Positions 26,997 to 43,165 of a stretch of DNA of 64,000 nucleotides are shown one piece after another. The notes under the pieces were generated by a model. That model saw nothing but the letters and a program-made list of their open reading frames with translations, did not search any database and was not told the DNA's origin. Source of the stretch: Parus major (lineage: Eukaryota > Chordata > Aves > Passeriformes > Paridae); the NCBI RefSeq assembly GCF_001522545.3, contig NC_031771.1, forward strand, positions 29,655,614 to 29,719,613. Reading direction: 5' to 3'. The position numbers and the translations under genes were made by a program. Each line of letters begins with the position of its first letter. Within the stretch, counting starts at the first letter, position 1.

Positions 26997-29900
26997 ATTC
27001 ATCACAACAAGCACATGAAATGTCATAGGAGTCACTTCTGATCTCTCATTTTCTCCCCTTTTTTTTAACTACCTATTCTCTACATGTACTGGACATAGGC
27101 AAAGCAAGTCTAACTCTACTTTTTAAAAAGCATTTCAGAATACTTCTAAACTTTTAATATTTTAAAGGAGTCATAGAAGAAAATCTTAAAAATATTAGTT
27201 AAAATGTGAGGTGAATTTCCATAACATAGAGAGTAGGTAAACCCCATCCAACATAAGTGAGGAACTGCCACCAGTCGTGATGATTACCAAATCAGCTGGA
27301 TTTATATTTCAGGTAAATCCTAAGACCATTTCAAAACACCATTCAAGTTTACATCACACTATTGGTACAAACAGTATGTTTTCAACAGTTTTTTCACTCT
27401 GGGGAGGGAGGGGGAGACATGGAAGGGTGTGTGTGTGGTTCTTTGTTTGGTTTCTGTTGATTTTTTTTTATGGTTTATTTATTTCAAACTTCTAACCCAG
27501 TATTCTCTCCCTTGGGCTCCCTTTTACATCTTTCATGCTTGCAATATAACAAATATTCATCAACTGACTGATTTCAATGAGCCTAATCTTCATTAGACTC
27601 AGTAGGGAGGCTTGAATTAAATCCTGAGATTACTGAAATTATAGTGTTAGAGAAACTTCCATATAAACTAGAAGGTTTTCCCTGTCCCACAGTAGTCCTT
27701 AGCACTTTAGGATTGTCTGTAAATGAAAATCTAAAACACATAACTTTTCATTTCCTTTAAAAATTTGTAATTATAAAATACGGTAAAAATGAAAGAAAGT
27801 ATTAACATTCTCATATATTGTATGCATCATTTGTGCTCACTTGATTATCTAATTTATACCAATTTCATGTACTCAGTATTATTAGGGGCTTTTAAATCTT
27901 TTACCAGGTTTTTTTTTTTTTTCCTACAAGACTTAACACAAAAGTATGTTTTTCCAACTACCATAGCTAAAATGTCTGCTTTAAAACTTCATCATACAGT
28001 AAAGAAGATAGATATACTCCCAGTGTGGCCATTCACCATCTGCTTAAGCAAACACACTTCAAGATGCTTCTACAATTGTGATAAAGTGACAGCAAGTCTA
28101 AGAGCACACAGAGCTCATATTCTAAAATGATGATTGTACAACTATAGTTTGTATCATAAGGGACCAATAAAAATCTTTATGCTCTGTTTGAATAGCAAGG
28201 ACTTGCATAAAAGAGAAGATGGAATAGGAAAATAACAAAGAACTGATCCATTCAGCAGTTGTCTTAAATTTAGAAGCACTAATGAAACTTCTTGACCATA
28301 ATTAGTATTTAACACGGCAAGGATATTTTTCTGTCTTTCAGATTTTTTTAGTGATATACAAGGCTTGCCATTTTACTAGATCCCAGGAGTGCTTTTTTCT
28401 CATTTTCCAGGTGGGATTAAGAGTATGGAGTGCTCATGATTAACACCACTACTGCTATTCTCCATGCATTTAGATTTTTATCCTTCTAATTATCAAAGCG
28501 ATGACTGGGAAATGCCAATGCATAGCTTCCTCCTTGCACAGTGAAATACCCTGACAAACAGGCTGCATACTAAGTGAAAACCAACAGTTTTATTAGTCAA
28601 GAGCACTTTTTCTATTCTGTACAACAAACATTATTAGACAGATCTCAAATCTGTATTAGAACACTGCTAATAGCAAAATTTCAATGCACTGCGTGCTTAC
28701 CAGGATTTTTAGTAGTAACCCTATAGCGAATAAATTCTAGCTAAGAATTCTACTGCTTTAAGGCCAACATCAGCAGTTTTCTTTGGCATAAATACTTTCT
28801 CTTGTAGAGATTCATCAGACTTGGTCTCTAAATGGTGAGAAGGAAAAAAAAAAGAATCTCCACCATCTGTTCCAGCCTTGAGGGAAACAAACTTTCCTGG
28901 CACTTTATAGTTCAGGATTTAATTGCACCCAAAGCCAATACAAATACATGCAAGAATATAAAACATCACTCTTAGTGAGCAGAAGTTTTGTATAATTTCA
29001 CATTAGCTTATTTCTTACAGCTACAGTTTAACTTACTTTTGCTGTAATCTGTTTTCCTTTATTTCCTGTTGTTTGCTTTCAACAATTTTAAATTAAATCC
29101 ACATTATCATTCCAGATGAAGAGAAAGCTAAAGGATCTAATCAGGTCTCATCACCCAGTTTATCAAATTTTATTTATTCTCTGCATGAGTATCAGAAGTA
29201 TATTTTCTAAGGCAAATGAGAAAGACTAGTTTCCTCCTGACAAATAAACACTTCAAATAATAAGAATTTTATAAATTTCATATAAAATATTATAAATAAT
29301 CATTTACAAAGTTCTGGTTTCAATGACAGAAAAAGGGAGAAGTTCAGAGTCAAACAAGAAGAAAAATAAATTAGAATGAGGCAAAAATTAAGTACTTTGA
29401 TTTTCTGAAATTAATCTTTTAAAATCAGTTTCAGCTGGAGGATTCTTTGGGCCATTCTATATAAATTTAAATATGAGCCACATTTGTTTTACCTCAGGGT
29501 AAAATCTGATAATATAATCTACTTTAATTGCAGTTTATGTCAAAAGGAGTATTGTACAATTGACAACACTATGGTAAAAAATGCTGTAATGAATCACTTA
29601 TTATAGGTCTCTGTCAAACTTTAAATTATTATCTTTTGCTTGCAATGTTTTCTGTTACAGAAGTAACAGTATAAACTCTGGTTACAGGTGGTATAAATAT
29701 TTTTTTAACTGAGGTAAATCAAAATTGCCAAGTCCTGGCACTAAATAGAATATATACAATGTTCATCAAAAACATGTTATTTTATTTATTCTATTTACCT
29801 GTCTATGAAAAAATTGACAGAGTATACTGCCTAAGTCTTCTTCAGAAAGTGCTTATGGTTACTTATTTTCTGGTTGCTTTTAATACTTGTTCATACCATA

Positions 29901-31429
29901 ACTTAAAAAATTAAAATCATAATAATAACATGATAGCTGCCATCACAAGCATGGTGGCAGGAAGCTTGCTTTATTTTCTGGTCACAAGATGAGACAAATC
30001 AAAGGGGAAAACTGGAAGTCATCAAGATAGCCATCTACTAAGAAATGTAATTTGGAAACATCTGGCTGTTGCATTTCATTGCTTATATTCACACTATTAG
30101 ATTCCAAGAAAGTTGGAAAAAACATATAGTTGAAAAACATCAACAAATATTGACAATTTTCCTAAACTAGCTACTGTCAATTGAGTAGATTAAGTTTCTT
30201 TAAACCAATTTCATTTCTCAGGTTCCACTAGGGTGCTACACACTAAAAACAAGTAAATAATCCTGAAGAGACAATGCTACATTTCTAGTTTAGTTTACCA
30301 TAAACCCCACCTACCATCCTATGTTAAAAGTAAATGTCAAATCACAAGTGAAAGCTTTTAACTTACAGGTTTTATCCACTGTAAATTTATTTACCCCATC
30401 CATTAGCTACTAGAGCCAGAAATAATATTTTTGCATGCCTACTTTTCTTCAAAATACTCAGATTTTGTAAAAGAAGCTATGGCTTTTTTTAAGTTGGTAT
30501 ACCATATACTAGCCAACTTGAATTACAAATATCATGCCAATGCCTTGTATATGTATCCAACTGCTAATGATTTTTAAAGGCCAACAATATGTTCCATCAG
30601 AAAAATTTCCCACAGGACCTAATGATAATTCATACATTATTTAATTAAAACTTTTTAAAGTTTGCTTTAGACCAACAGCCGTTCAGTAGTTTAAGACTTT
30701 GTGCTTACTCTAAACTTAAAAATTATGTTTTTCACTTAAATGTCTGCCTGAGTACAAAGCTTCCATTATTTACTATTAATTTGTAACAAACTTTTCGTTT
30801 TATTTATTGTATAATATTTTTACTATCCCATACAACTGATTTGATAGTAAAAATAGTTCTTTAATTATTTTGAGGTACAAGCAGCCATTTTGCTACTACA
30901 TTTTGCACTACTGTTACCTGTTTTCTTCCAGTTTTAAAAACATTTGCCATCTTCAATACTAAACAATACCAGTATTTATTTTAGAATGTCACAAAAGAAG
31001 TTGTGTGGTGGTTTTTTTGCCTTTTCCCAAATTTTTTATAAAGGTTATTTAAGCACAGAAATTGAGACATTATTTGAACCATACCTGTACAATCCTTGCA
31101 CTGCTAGCAATACATCAACACTTTTCTGACAGTACCAAAAAAGCAGGATAGCAAAGAATATTCTGTCCTGCAAGTGGCACTGCCCTATCCACAGGCACAA
31201 GTTACCAGGTTTGAAAGGAGGGCACTAGTACAACTCTGTCCACTAATTACACTTTGCCAGAACTCTGCCTCTCTTCCTCTCATCTCTCCAATTCTTCCTC
31301 AACAGTACCAGAAACTGCTGACTGAATTTCAGCACCATGAGCTTCATTCTGTTTCTTCAAAACCAGGCTGAAGGTGTATAAGGATGGGTTTTTTTCAGAA
31401 ATGCTTATCCACAAAAAATAGTAGAAGTT

Positions 31430-31545
31430 GAAGGAAACCATAAGAAATCATCTGGTGCTGCTCCCCTGCTCAAGGGTCACCACCACCTGGTTGCCCAGGA
31501 CCTCATCCAGTCAGGGATCTATCTCCAAGGAAGAAGATTTTACAA
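31430..31545 (-). mobile_element. CR1 LINE fragment, antisense
   Basis: Read on the plus strand this is the reverse complement of a CR1 3' region: AATCATCTGGTGCTGCTCCC, CTGCTCAAGGGTCACC, TTGCCCAGGACCTCATCCAG and ATCTCCAAGGAAGAAG. Both ends are worn and the 8-mer tail is not clear, so the limits are approximate. Confidence 0.75.
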
Positions 31546-34500
31546 TGTTGGTTGTGTGATTCAATAACTTGGCAGAGATTTGAGAATGAAGCTTTCAGGT
31601 TAATACAGCTTCTTTGAACAGATTGAATTTTTCTGGCAACAATGCTGAAAGTTTTAAAATTTTCTACCAGTGAAAATCTATGATGTCCATAGATCCATTT
31701 CTTTGTGTGGTATCAAACAGCAGTGATGACCTTACAAGATATTTGAAACTTCATTAAGTTTGTACAGAGATTAGCTAGAGAACACTAATTCTTCATCACT
31801 ATGTGAATGTAGAATGCATAATAGCCAAGAGCGGATTAATAGATTTATCCCAGCATTGAAGGCATTGATATACAAAGATTGGGACTTCTCCAGACACTGA
31901 AAATAAAGGATGTCTTTGTAGTACATCTTTAGCCAGGCAATAAAAGCCAAGCCTATAATCACAACTTATTTCAGGATTTCCCCCATTGTCATTGCCCTGA
32001 GATGTATAAATTTATGAGAGGTATAAATTTAATGCAAAGGAGGAAAGTGAGTATAGAGTTTAAGACATTCGTTGCAAGGAGATACAACATGACCAACAGC
32101 ATTGAAGTTGATGTTTAGTTTTTAAATTAAGCTTCTTATATGCACATTCTCATAAATACCTTGAATTTAGCTTCACTTGCAGATCTAGTTGCAGATATTA
32201 CACGTTGGCCTTGCACACCAGTTAGTTTAAGCAATTTAAGGGAACACTGGGGAGTTTAAGAGAGATATTTGAGACAAATCTTGTACAGATGTTGATGGAA
32301 AACCCCCCAGTTTTCCAAATCTCATGAGCAATGGAACTCAGGAAAATTAACTGTGTGGGGATAACAGGGTAGAGAAAGAGTGCTAAAATTTAGTATGGTT
32401 TCAAAGAATATTTAAAAGATTCAGTATTCTATTAGAGCATCACTTTCCAACAAAATGTTGAAAGAAGTAGCACATCTGCTATTAACAGTGATTTTTACCA
32501 CCCTGTGAATGTTCAATTTCTAATCTTATCTCTGCATAAATTCAGGATTTAATATTAATTTCTTGACTGTCACACTAAAGTGAAGATATGGAGATCATAG
32601 CCTGGATTATTAATCTAAATCTAATAATTCTTATGTGCTATCAAACATTTTATGATCAAGCAGAAACCTTGAGTTCTGAAAGATTTTTTCAGATTTTTTT
32701 CATAATACAGCTTGTGTTGAACATACTTTTGGAGTGCTGGCTGAAGCTTGACACTTTATTGGCAGCAACCTTAAGGGTGCTATTATATGCAGAAAATCAG
32801 ACTTTCAGAATGAGTGTAATAATGTTTCTGAGAACTTCAACACAGAAGCCAACTGATAGAGTAAAAAAGCAAATACATCTCAGGAAAAACTTCTTTTGCA
32901 ATGAAAACACTGGATTGGTATTCAGATTAATGTATCCTAATTTCTTTTGAAAGACTGCTAAAAATGAAACCTAAATAATGTGTTTAAGATTTATATAAAG
33001 CACAAGATGAAATATTTCTAGAAGTGAAACTGGCAAGATGACAGAGACTTATCTGCTTGCTTTTTGAAGTATATGAACATCAAATAAGATTAAATAAATG
33101 CCAGTGCTTCTAAAATGAATATTTTGATAATCAATCTAAGATCACCTAGGCCACAAATCAAACACAAACAAAAATTTAAAAATTACTGTCTTTGAAGTAA
33201 TCCTGTGGAAGTCACTGCAGAGGCTAGACAGGCATCCTAGATTTTTCTGTGGGATAGTTAGATTTTGGTTCACTTCAACTAACTCCCCCAGCCCTCTTAA
33301 AAAAAAGGAAAAGCCTATAGGCTTTCCCCTAGTATTCACAGTCTACTGCTGAAATCCTATGTAGCTCACAGGATCTGCTGTATGTCAAGCACAAAAGCTT
33401 GCTTTGAGTTTATTCCTGCTTTATTATGTCAGAATTTTAATTTTTTTTCTTGGAATTCAAGGCAGCCTACTCATTTCTTCCAATACAAGGCAGCCCATTC
33501 ATATCCACTCTTAGCTTGCCCTGATGATTTTGTTAAGATGCTTTCGGATCTTTTTTAAGCCGTTAAACCAAAATTACTTTGGTCATTCCTGCTAATGTCT
33601 CTTGAACTTTTTCCAGTTTACTCATACTTATTTTGAATTTCTCCATAGTCAGCTCTTATCCTCTGCCCTGAACAGTTTAGTACTGGGAGTAAGCTTTCCA
33701 ACATATGTATCTACTTTGTCTATCAGGAACAGTCAGGGGAAAAGAAAAAGTTGTAGCATTCTTTAGATATCTAGGTATTTTAGTAATACTAGTAAGAAAT
33801 CTGAAGCTCACAGACTTTTTAACAGATGAAAATATTCTCCAAATGAAAATGAGACAGAAAAAGAAAGATGAGATTAAAATAATGTTAATACCATAAGGAT
33901 GCCACAGAAGCTACTTATAAGTAAAGAGCTTACATATGAAGTAAACTTTATTCTACAAATATTCTATAAAATTCAAAGGATATAGGAGTATTTGCTACAT
34001 TCCTGAAGATTCAAAGCAAATTGACATTTGTTATAATGACTGAGTGTATCACTGTATGGAAATAAATATAATATAAAATATAAAAGAAGCCCAGGGTGCA
34101 TAGAAAATACGAGATGAATTTGTCATGGAAATTTTTTTATGTCTTACTTGTATTTACTGGCCTGGTTTTAGGAAAATGGAGTAGAAGAAGTGAACACAAG
34201 AAAACATAACTGAAACTTATCTGATGTCCCGAGAATGTCATTCAGGACCCAGTACATTGTCCTACATGAGCCCAACTGAACTTTGTAGAAGTTGAAGAAT
34301 AATATTTCCAGCCTTGTAAGTTCTGCACAAAGCCATTAATTTCACAGTGCCACTTCACAGAATAAAAATAAGGGTAGAGACACCAAGTAAAATAATTCCA
34401 GGCCATTTGAATCCCCATCCTCTGGGGCCTGTTAAAGGTATGGCTAGCAAGAGGCAGGGAGGGGTTAGCCAGGAGTGTCAAACACACTGTGAGTCAGATG

Positions 34501-36777
34501 CTCCTTAGTGCCTTTCTTACACCCAGCAGAAGCTGCTCTGAAACACAAAGTGCCTGGCTTGAGAGCATTCAAGACACTGGAAGCAGAGAGCATGCAGAGC
34601 CAACCTACCCCCTGCATACTCCCATGCTCATGCTCTACACCTCTTCACCTAGCATATAAAAAAAGCATATCAGACTTCCCAGCTGATATGGCCAGTGTCA
34701 GATCTAATGAATAATCTAAGCTTCAAACTTTGAATTTTGTCATTAATATTTCCTTTTATTTCATCATTTATGTTTCCTCTTCCCATCACTGAACATACCA
34801 TTGTGGCACTTGACCCTCTCTTTTATGTTTTTTTAGGTCCTTGATATGAATATCATTCTTAGAAAGTTCCTAAGGATCACAGGATCACATAGCACTTTCT
34901 AAAGAGTTCTCTTGCTTTATTAGAATAATCTTAAATATTTTAAATTTTTTTAGATTGTTCAGGCTTGAGAGCTGTTCTAAAAGCTATTGTAAAATTTTCA
35001 TTCTGTAACATCCAGATAGAGGACACTGGACTTTACCTGTGGGAAATAGAGGACTCTACAGATATACAAAACACTTCTAATTTAAATTCATAGAAAAGGG
35101 GATTATAAGTAATTAGCTTCTCTGTAGAATTCATTTTGCTTCTATATGAGAAGAAATTGAGACAGTTTATTGACTAACTCTCAGGGTCACAGTTAGCATC
35201 TAAACATCTAACCAAGCTAGCAGGAAAAATCATTCAGTGTCTGATGCATCATGACATGCCAATAAGTAACGGAGGGAATAATTATAGAAGGAGTGGAGAA
35301 AAAGTAATTTCTAATTTAGTATGGCCATTATCTTGATCCATGTGAAAAATGCAACATTTGCATAACAGTCTCAATCATCAAGGAAAAACTTTCAACTTCA
35401 ATTACTGTTTTGCATGTATTCCACACATGTTTTGGAAAAAGAGGTAATTTAATTTGGTGTGAAGAAATAAAGATAGCAAGTGAAAAGGAAAAAAAAAAGG
35501 GGGAGAAAAAAATAGTCCAATGAATCTGGAAATAAATAAGCTACAATATAAAAACAGGTAATAGATCTGAATTTGAAGATTTTGTTTAAAAAAACAGCAT
35601 GTCAGCAGAGTACAGCTTTGACACAGCTTTTACTACCTCAAAATGTATTTTTCAGAAGTTTCAGAAATGGCTCTCTGTGAAGGACTTGATGCTTTTTGTC
35701 TATGTTCTATACATAGCTTAGCTATGTACACATTTTTCAGTGATTTTAATGGAGTTTCAACGTATAAGCCAAAAAACTCACTCATTTAGCAAGGCAATCT
35801 TTAAACTCCACTTAGCATGTAAGTGTTTAAGAGGGCAATTTTCAAACCATTAAGTAGAAGTCATGATGTTTGAGATCAACTATATATCATTTGGTTACAA
35901 GATGCATTATTCAAATAATTATAGCTACCTAGCTACTATTGTAATGTTAATTGGGTATATAGAACATTAGCTTTTAAAATTTTATTCTCCAGACACAGAA
36001 TACTAGTGTTTTCTGGTAAGCTTACTCATTTAAATAAGGTGTATTTCTAAGCTTCTCTCATCTTGAGCACCATACCCAATTTAAAACTTAAAATTTCTCC
36101 ATCAAGAAATAATTCCCCTGAAGAGGGGAGAACAGAGAACCCAGTATGTGGATTTGAAGCATAAATACCTCAAAGCATTACCTTGTTAGAGATGAAATAC
36201 AAAAAAGCAGTTAAGTACACAGTAGTTTGATCTGAAAATCAACGTTTAGTGATGAAATAAATTTATTCAGAAAATAAAAATATTTAACTGCTGTCTTAAT
36301 ACTGTCATTGTTGACAGTGACTATCTTATCATGTGAAAGTATCTTGCATGCACTCCTTCTCCACACACCCTTCCCCAGCTCAGACTAGCCTTTTCTAAAG
36401 GATTTTGTGAAAGCCTAAACAAAGTGCTCAGAATATTTGTTTTCCAATCTTCTTTGAATTTTTGTGGTCTCAGAAGCAGCTCCTTGAAATGAGATCATTT
36501 GTGCTAGAGGATGTCAGCTAAACTAAAAAGGAGGACATGTGGCAGTGCCCTTCTGACACCATCAGTAGTGATGGGGTTCACCTTCTCTATCCAGGAGGAG
36601 CATTGTTGAGGGCTTTTTCCTATTAGCTTTTTACAATTTTTGACCTTTAACTGGCAGAACCTTCAGCTTTATTGAAAGCAATCTACTAGTGGGTTAATTT
36701 AGAAATGTTTTGTAAAAGAAAGAAATCATATAAAAACAGCTTTACATCTTCTGCCTCCTTTCACTCCAGATAGAGTG
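31546..36777. other. Intron sequence, nothing recognised
   Basis: AT-rich. A 120-codon plus frame at 32588-32950 is hydrophobic at first but has no family features. The part from 34395 to 34700 is GC-richer and unassigned. A short palindrome with 9-bp arms lies at 35710-35728 (TACATAGCT, T, AGCTATGTA). Confidence 0.55.
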
Positions 36778-36849
36778 GATGTTGGAAGACTCTTGTCTTC
36801 CAACATCTTCCATCTTTTGTTACAAAAGATGGAAGATGTTGGAAGATAT
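36778..36849. repeat. Long perfect inverted repeat with an upstream third copy (alternative hairpins)
   Basis: Arms at 36796-36820 and 36822-36846 are perfect reverse complements over 25 nt with a single T (36821) at the centre. A 12-nt direct copy of the distal end of the right arm (GATGTTGGAAGA, 36835-36846) sits at 36778-36789. It can pair with 36796-36807 across a 6-nt loop. Either the short 12-bp hairpin or the long 25-bp hairpin can form, not both. Nothing indicates that the overlapping open frames are genes. Confidence 0.92.
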
Positions 36850-38978
<2,129 letters not shown>

Positions 38979-39299
38979 CATTTTGCTTAATTGCATGCAA
39001 GATACAAAAAGATTGATTTGAGTTAATGAAGTGAGACTATGTCTTTTGTTACATCCTTGGCTAATATTACATATAGGTCAGCCTGATGTTAAAAAATTTA
39101 GTTAGTCTCTTTATCATGACTTTTATACTTTTAATCATAGGCTAACTGTAATTTAGAGCAAGATCTAGTAACGAGTCACTACTCTTCATTAAAAAAAATC
39201 ACAGTAAATCATTGCTTTTTAAATGTATATTGAAATTTGTCACCTTAAGATTGCTATACTATTGCATGCAATAGAACAATGTATGCTCTAGAATTTTGA

Positions 39300-39430
39300 C
39301 CATAGGATGTCTCAAACTGAAAGGGATCCATAAGGATTGAATCTAATTCTGCGCTCCTTGGAGGACTACCTGAATCTAAACCATGTGATTAATAGCATCT
39401 TCCAGAAGTTTCCATGAACTCTGACAGGCA
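39300..39430 (-). mobile_element. CR1 LINE fragment, antisense, close to the FSTL5 exon
   Basis: Worn antisense CR1 about 360 bp upstream (in transcript terms) of the Kazal exon. Matches include CTCAAACTGAAAGGGATCCA, AAGGATTGAATCTAATTCTG, CCATGTGATTAATAGCATCT and TGAACTCTGACAGGCA. It is too divergent for exact limits and non-coding. Confidence 0.72.
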
Positions 39431-42400
39431 GATGAAATAGACATTCATGTATTGAGACTGATCCATGAAAATAACTAGAGCTGAATCAATAACTGAATAA
39501 CTAGGACTCTGAATCAATATGCAGAATTTCAAACCAAAAAATGACCATAGCTCTGTGGTGGCATTACAGTGACATTCCAGGAAACAAAGCATGGAAGAGC
39601 AGGACTGATAGATCCACTGAATGGAAGCTAGAAGGAGTCACATGAACCTCTAGTGGTATTTCAATGATGACAAATGTGACTTGGATAGCAAACAGAGTTT
39701 TAAGAGTGCTGCAGTAGAAATAGAGGAGCTTCTGCTGGCCACAACTTTCAGTTCTTTCTGCTCCTAGAATAAGGAAATGGATTGTCTACATTAGGCTACC
39801 AAAGCCATCTGTTTGCTTTCTATCCTATCTGTGCTGCTGCCACTGTGTCAGATAAGCACTGGGGTCAGTAGCCAATCTCTTGGTGAAAGGGGAAGTTCAG
39901 TGTACAGTAATATTTCTTTACTATATCCCCAGCTTCCATTTTGACTGCCATAGAACTAACTACGGCTTCTTGGCAAGAGAAAGCGTATGATGTGAAAACA
40001 ATGTGAAAATGAAAGCAGAATTGCCAATTGCAATTACCAATAAATAGGTTCCCTGATAACATAACTGGGTCATAAAATATGTATAAAAATACTAAAATGT
40101 CTCCAAATGTGAGAGTAGACACTGCCCTTCACAGCTACTTAATTTTATTCTCTCACATCATACTCCTAATGTCAAGAACAAACACCTGGTATTCTAATTC
40201 CTTGCAATACTTTCCTTATCGTCACATCCTAGCTGAATCCATCCTTGACTAACCTGTATAAAAATGGCATGAAGAAGCAAATCACAGTGCATAATTTGGT
40301 AGTTATTTGGTCATATTAGAGTAATTTTCCATAGTCAAGTGCTAACATCTCAATACCATAGCTTGACGCACATTTTTCTTCAAGCCACTGAGAATTTATG
40401 TTTTTTATTCAGTACCAGAAATAACATCTCACCACTTTTTCTTCTGAAGCCTATGGGTCAAAACCATGCTTTGATTTCTTGCTTTCTCACTCAGCACAAA
40501 TTTTCGAGACAAATGCACTACTGAAAGCACACAACCATGAAATTTGGCTCTAATGACATGCTTTCTCTATACTACTTGATAACAATTTCAGCACAAAGTT
40601 GAGAGGGCTACATCTTCACCTCAGGTGCTGTATGGCTGATATTACTAAGCCACAGTGATTTTTATACACTTTTAAAGAGCAGACTGATGGTGGGTTTGCC
40701 TGCTCACTCACCAAAATGCAAACTTGGAACAGGAAAACCCAATTCAACATTAAAATTTTCCCATAAGTTTTTGAATGTATTCTCCTTGTGCCAATGTATC
40801 ACCACTATATGTGAGCAACAGACATTAACTGACAGAAATTAATGCAAACCCAATTTCCCTATTTCCTTATACTAAAGCTAAGCTGAAATAAAGCTTTGTA
40901 ATATCCAAGACTGCTTTACAGCACAGGTCATGTATTCATGTTACAGAATCTAAGAACTTTGAAGTGGTGGAATTGTTACAGTGTGAGGACAAAGTACATA
41001 AACAATTATTATTTATGCCTTCTGAACTGGAAGATAAAGATCTCAAATCTCTATCTGACAATTGCTCTGAATTACTGAGTGGTGTGTGGTGACTCAAAAA
41101 TTTACTGTGCTGTATGTTATGAAAATAGAACTCATTTATGACTTCTCTTGGGACTTCATCTTAGTGCTATAATTAAATCTGATGCCTGAATGCAAAACAC
41201 CTTCTTTCAGATAAGGGAGAATAATTTACATTATATATATTGATATTTATAATATTGGTATTTGCCAACATATACCAATTATGTACAGCAATAAACAAAC
41301 AACTTTTTTGCCCTAATGAAAAACTCTATTTATTATGAAATGTTTTATATATGTCTTCATTTTACACCATTAGCTATTCCAAAACAATACATAAATTTGC
41401 ATATATCACTGCATATGCAACTCCTTCAATTGAAGTCTGTGGTAAAATTCCCATTGACCTCAAGAGAGGCAAGATTCTTTCTCCAGATAAAATCTGAAGC
41501 CTTCAGTCATCATTAAGTTATAGCCTTAAGTTTTAGCATGTTTAACCAGCACTGTTCTGTACTGAGAAGGAGCACCTATGTAGTGTTTCCAGTGGTTTAC
41601 TGTACATATTTAAGAAAAATTAGTTAGAAGTGTACTCTAAAGCAGTCCACCAAACTGTGCTTAACAGATTACCAGATCACTCACAGCAAAGAAATAAATA
41701 AAATCAGTGCAATTCCAAAACAGGTGACAAAATGCTCACAACCATAAATTTGAACTAAACATGTACCCAATTATGAAAATGTAAACAAATAAATCAATCT
41801 AAACAGCTACTGAGAAATACCAAGAAATGGGTTTCAATGTAAGTTAAAAAAACAAATGAACGACCCATCTTAAGTAAAACCAACTTCTGCTGCTTTTCAC
41901 TGCTCAAGTCAAAATTACAAAAATCATTGTATGTGGCAAATCCTCCAAATTTTTCTTTTTGTTTCCAAAGAAGGTACTTCCATAATTTTAATCTTGGAAT
42001 AGAACTGCTACTGATCTACAGGGATCTTGCCATTAACAAAAGAGAAACCACATTTTAAACCAATATGGGATGTGATATGCAGCCCATTCATGAACGCCTA
42101 TTTCAGTCACCATTAGGAAATTGACACTATTACTTCTCATTCCTGGATTTATTATTATTGGAGGTATACTTTCGATACCTTGATAATGGATGAAGTTTTT
42201 TTCATAGGTAGTGTATTATTTTTTCAGTTTCCTGGGTGTTTTTAGGGGATTTTCCTGGTTGTTTTGTTGGATTTCTTGAATGTCAGTGAAGCTAAGTCTC
42301 CTGGGGTAAAATTGCTGGGATAAAATTGCAGCACCCATTCAGGATCATCTGTTGAACGTTTGTTCAGCATCATCACAAACACTGAGTTTTTCAAAAGGTT

Positions 42401-43021
42401 GCTCTATCGAAGCACTTAGTTTCAGAAAGTAAATTAGTCTGAGAAGAACTTAGGAGGCCATATTGAGATATAATTCAGTAATTTATTTGAGAAGGTAAGC
42501 AGCATGGGCTATTCAATATTAAGGGACTGAAGGCCAGTAAATCAGGATGACAAATAATCTAACCATGAATGCAAATATTTTTCCAGCAACTGTTATTGCT
42601 TATGTGATGATAGGCAAGCCTACATTTGTCACATGCCACAACACAAAAACAGGGAAGCTTGTACCCATATAAGTTATGTACTCTGAATTTTCAGCTAGAA
42701 ATAGTATTATATTTACACATTTTGAGAGGATCTACAGTACTACAGGAAACAAAATGTACTTGTTTCCATATGAAATTAAGTTCAGGAATCATTCAAATTA
42801 TCAAAGCCTGAAGTTAAAGAAAAATATAAAAAATCACACTTTAAGAACTATCACTAAAAATGTATTACCCCCAAAACAGTCAAAGCAGTTACACAGATTT
42901 TTCACATTCTATCGAAATTTAAAACTCTAAACAAATATCAAATGGAAGGGCAAAAATGTCTTTGCTTTTAGACAGTAGAGAAAGTGAAATGTTTTTAACT
43001 TTTATGAAAAAAAAATGTAAG

Positions 43022-43165
43022 TTAAATAATTAATAATTTATTTATCCATTATAATTTATTTATAAAATAGATTATATAATAATATAATAGATTATATAAT
43101 ATGTTATATAGTTATAAATAATATAATAATTATATTATAATTTATAATTTATTTAAATAATAAAG
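43022..43165. repeat. AT-only block with internal direct repeats
   Basis: About 140 nt are nearly free of G and C. A 15-bp unit (AATAGATTATATAAT) occurs at 43066-43080 and 43086-43100. Short hairpins such as ATAATATA/TATATTAT lie at 43120-43140. The block is likely to unwind or form cruciforms and to vary in length. Confidence 0.88.

Larger units (their letters stand above)
21544..31429. other. Intron sequence with short duplications, an LTR scrap and homopolymers
   Basis: Apart from the listed 17-bp duplication at 22534, the possible LTR start at 23706 and the A/C tract at 26941, I see only AT-rich sequence. Frames such as 26385-26687 (minus) and 27789-28130 (plus) are composition-driven. 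A small hairpin (CCTGCTGC/GCAGCAGG, CTATA loop) lies at 26837-26857. Confidence 0.55.

Noticed and set aside
27789..28130. A 113-codon plus frame
   Set aside because: It crosses a poly-T run (a Phe run) and has no motif; composition explains it.
28721..28903. A 60-codon minus frame considered as a downstream FSTL5 exon
   Set aside because: The peptide does not match any FSTL5 region (EF-hand, Ig or C-terminal) and it is bounded by stops, not by splice sites.
32588..32950. A 120-codon plus frame with a hydrophobic start
   Set aside because: No recognisable family, and it lies opposite to FSTL5 inside its intron. Length alone is weak evidence in AT-rich DNA.
33560..33670. Possible worn CR1 (CTTTTTCCAGTTTACTCAT)
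   Set aside because: Only one short phrase fits; the flanks do not.
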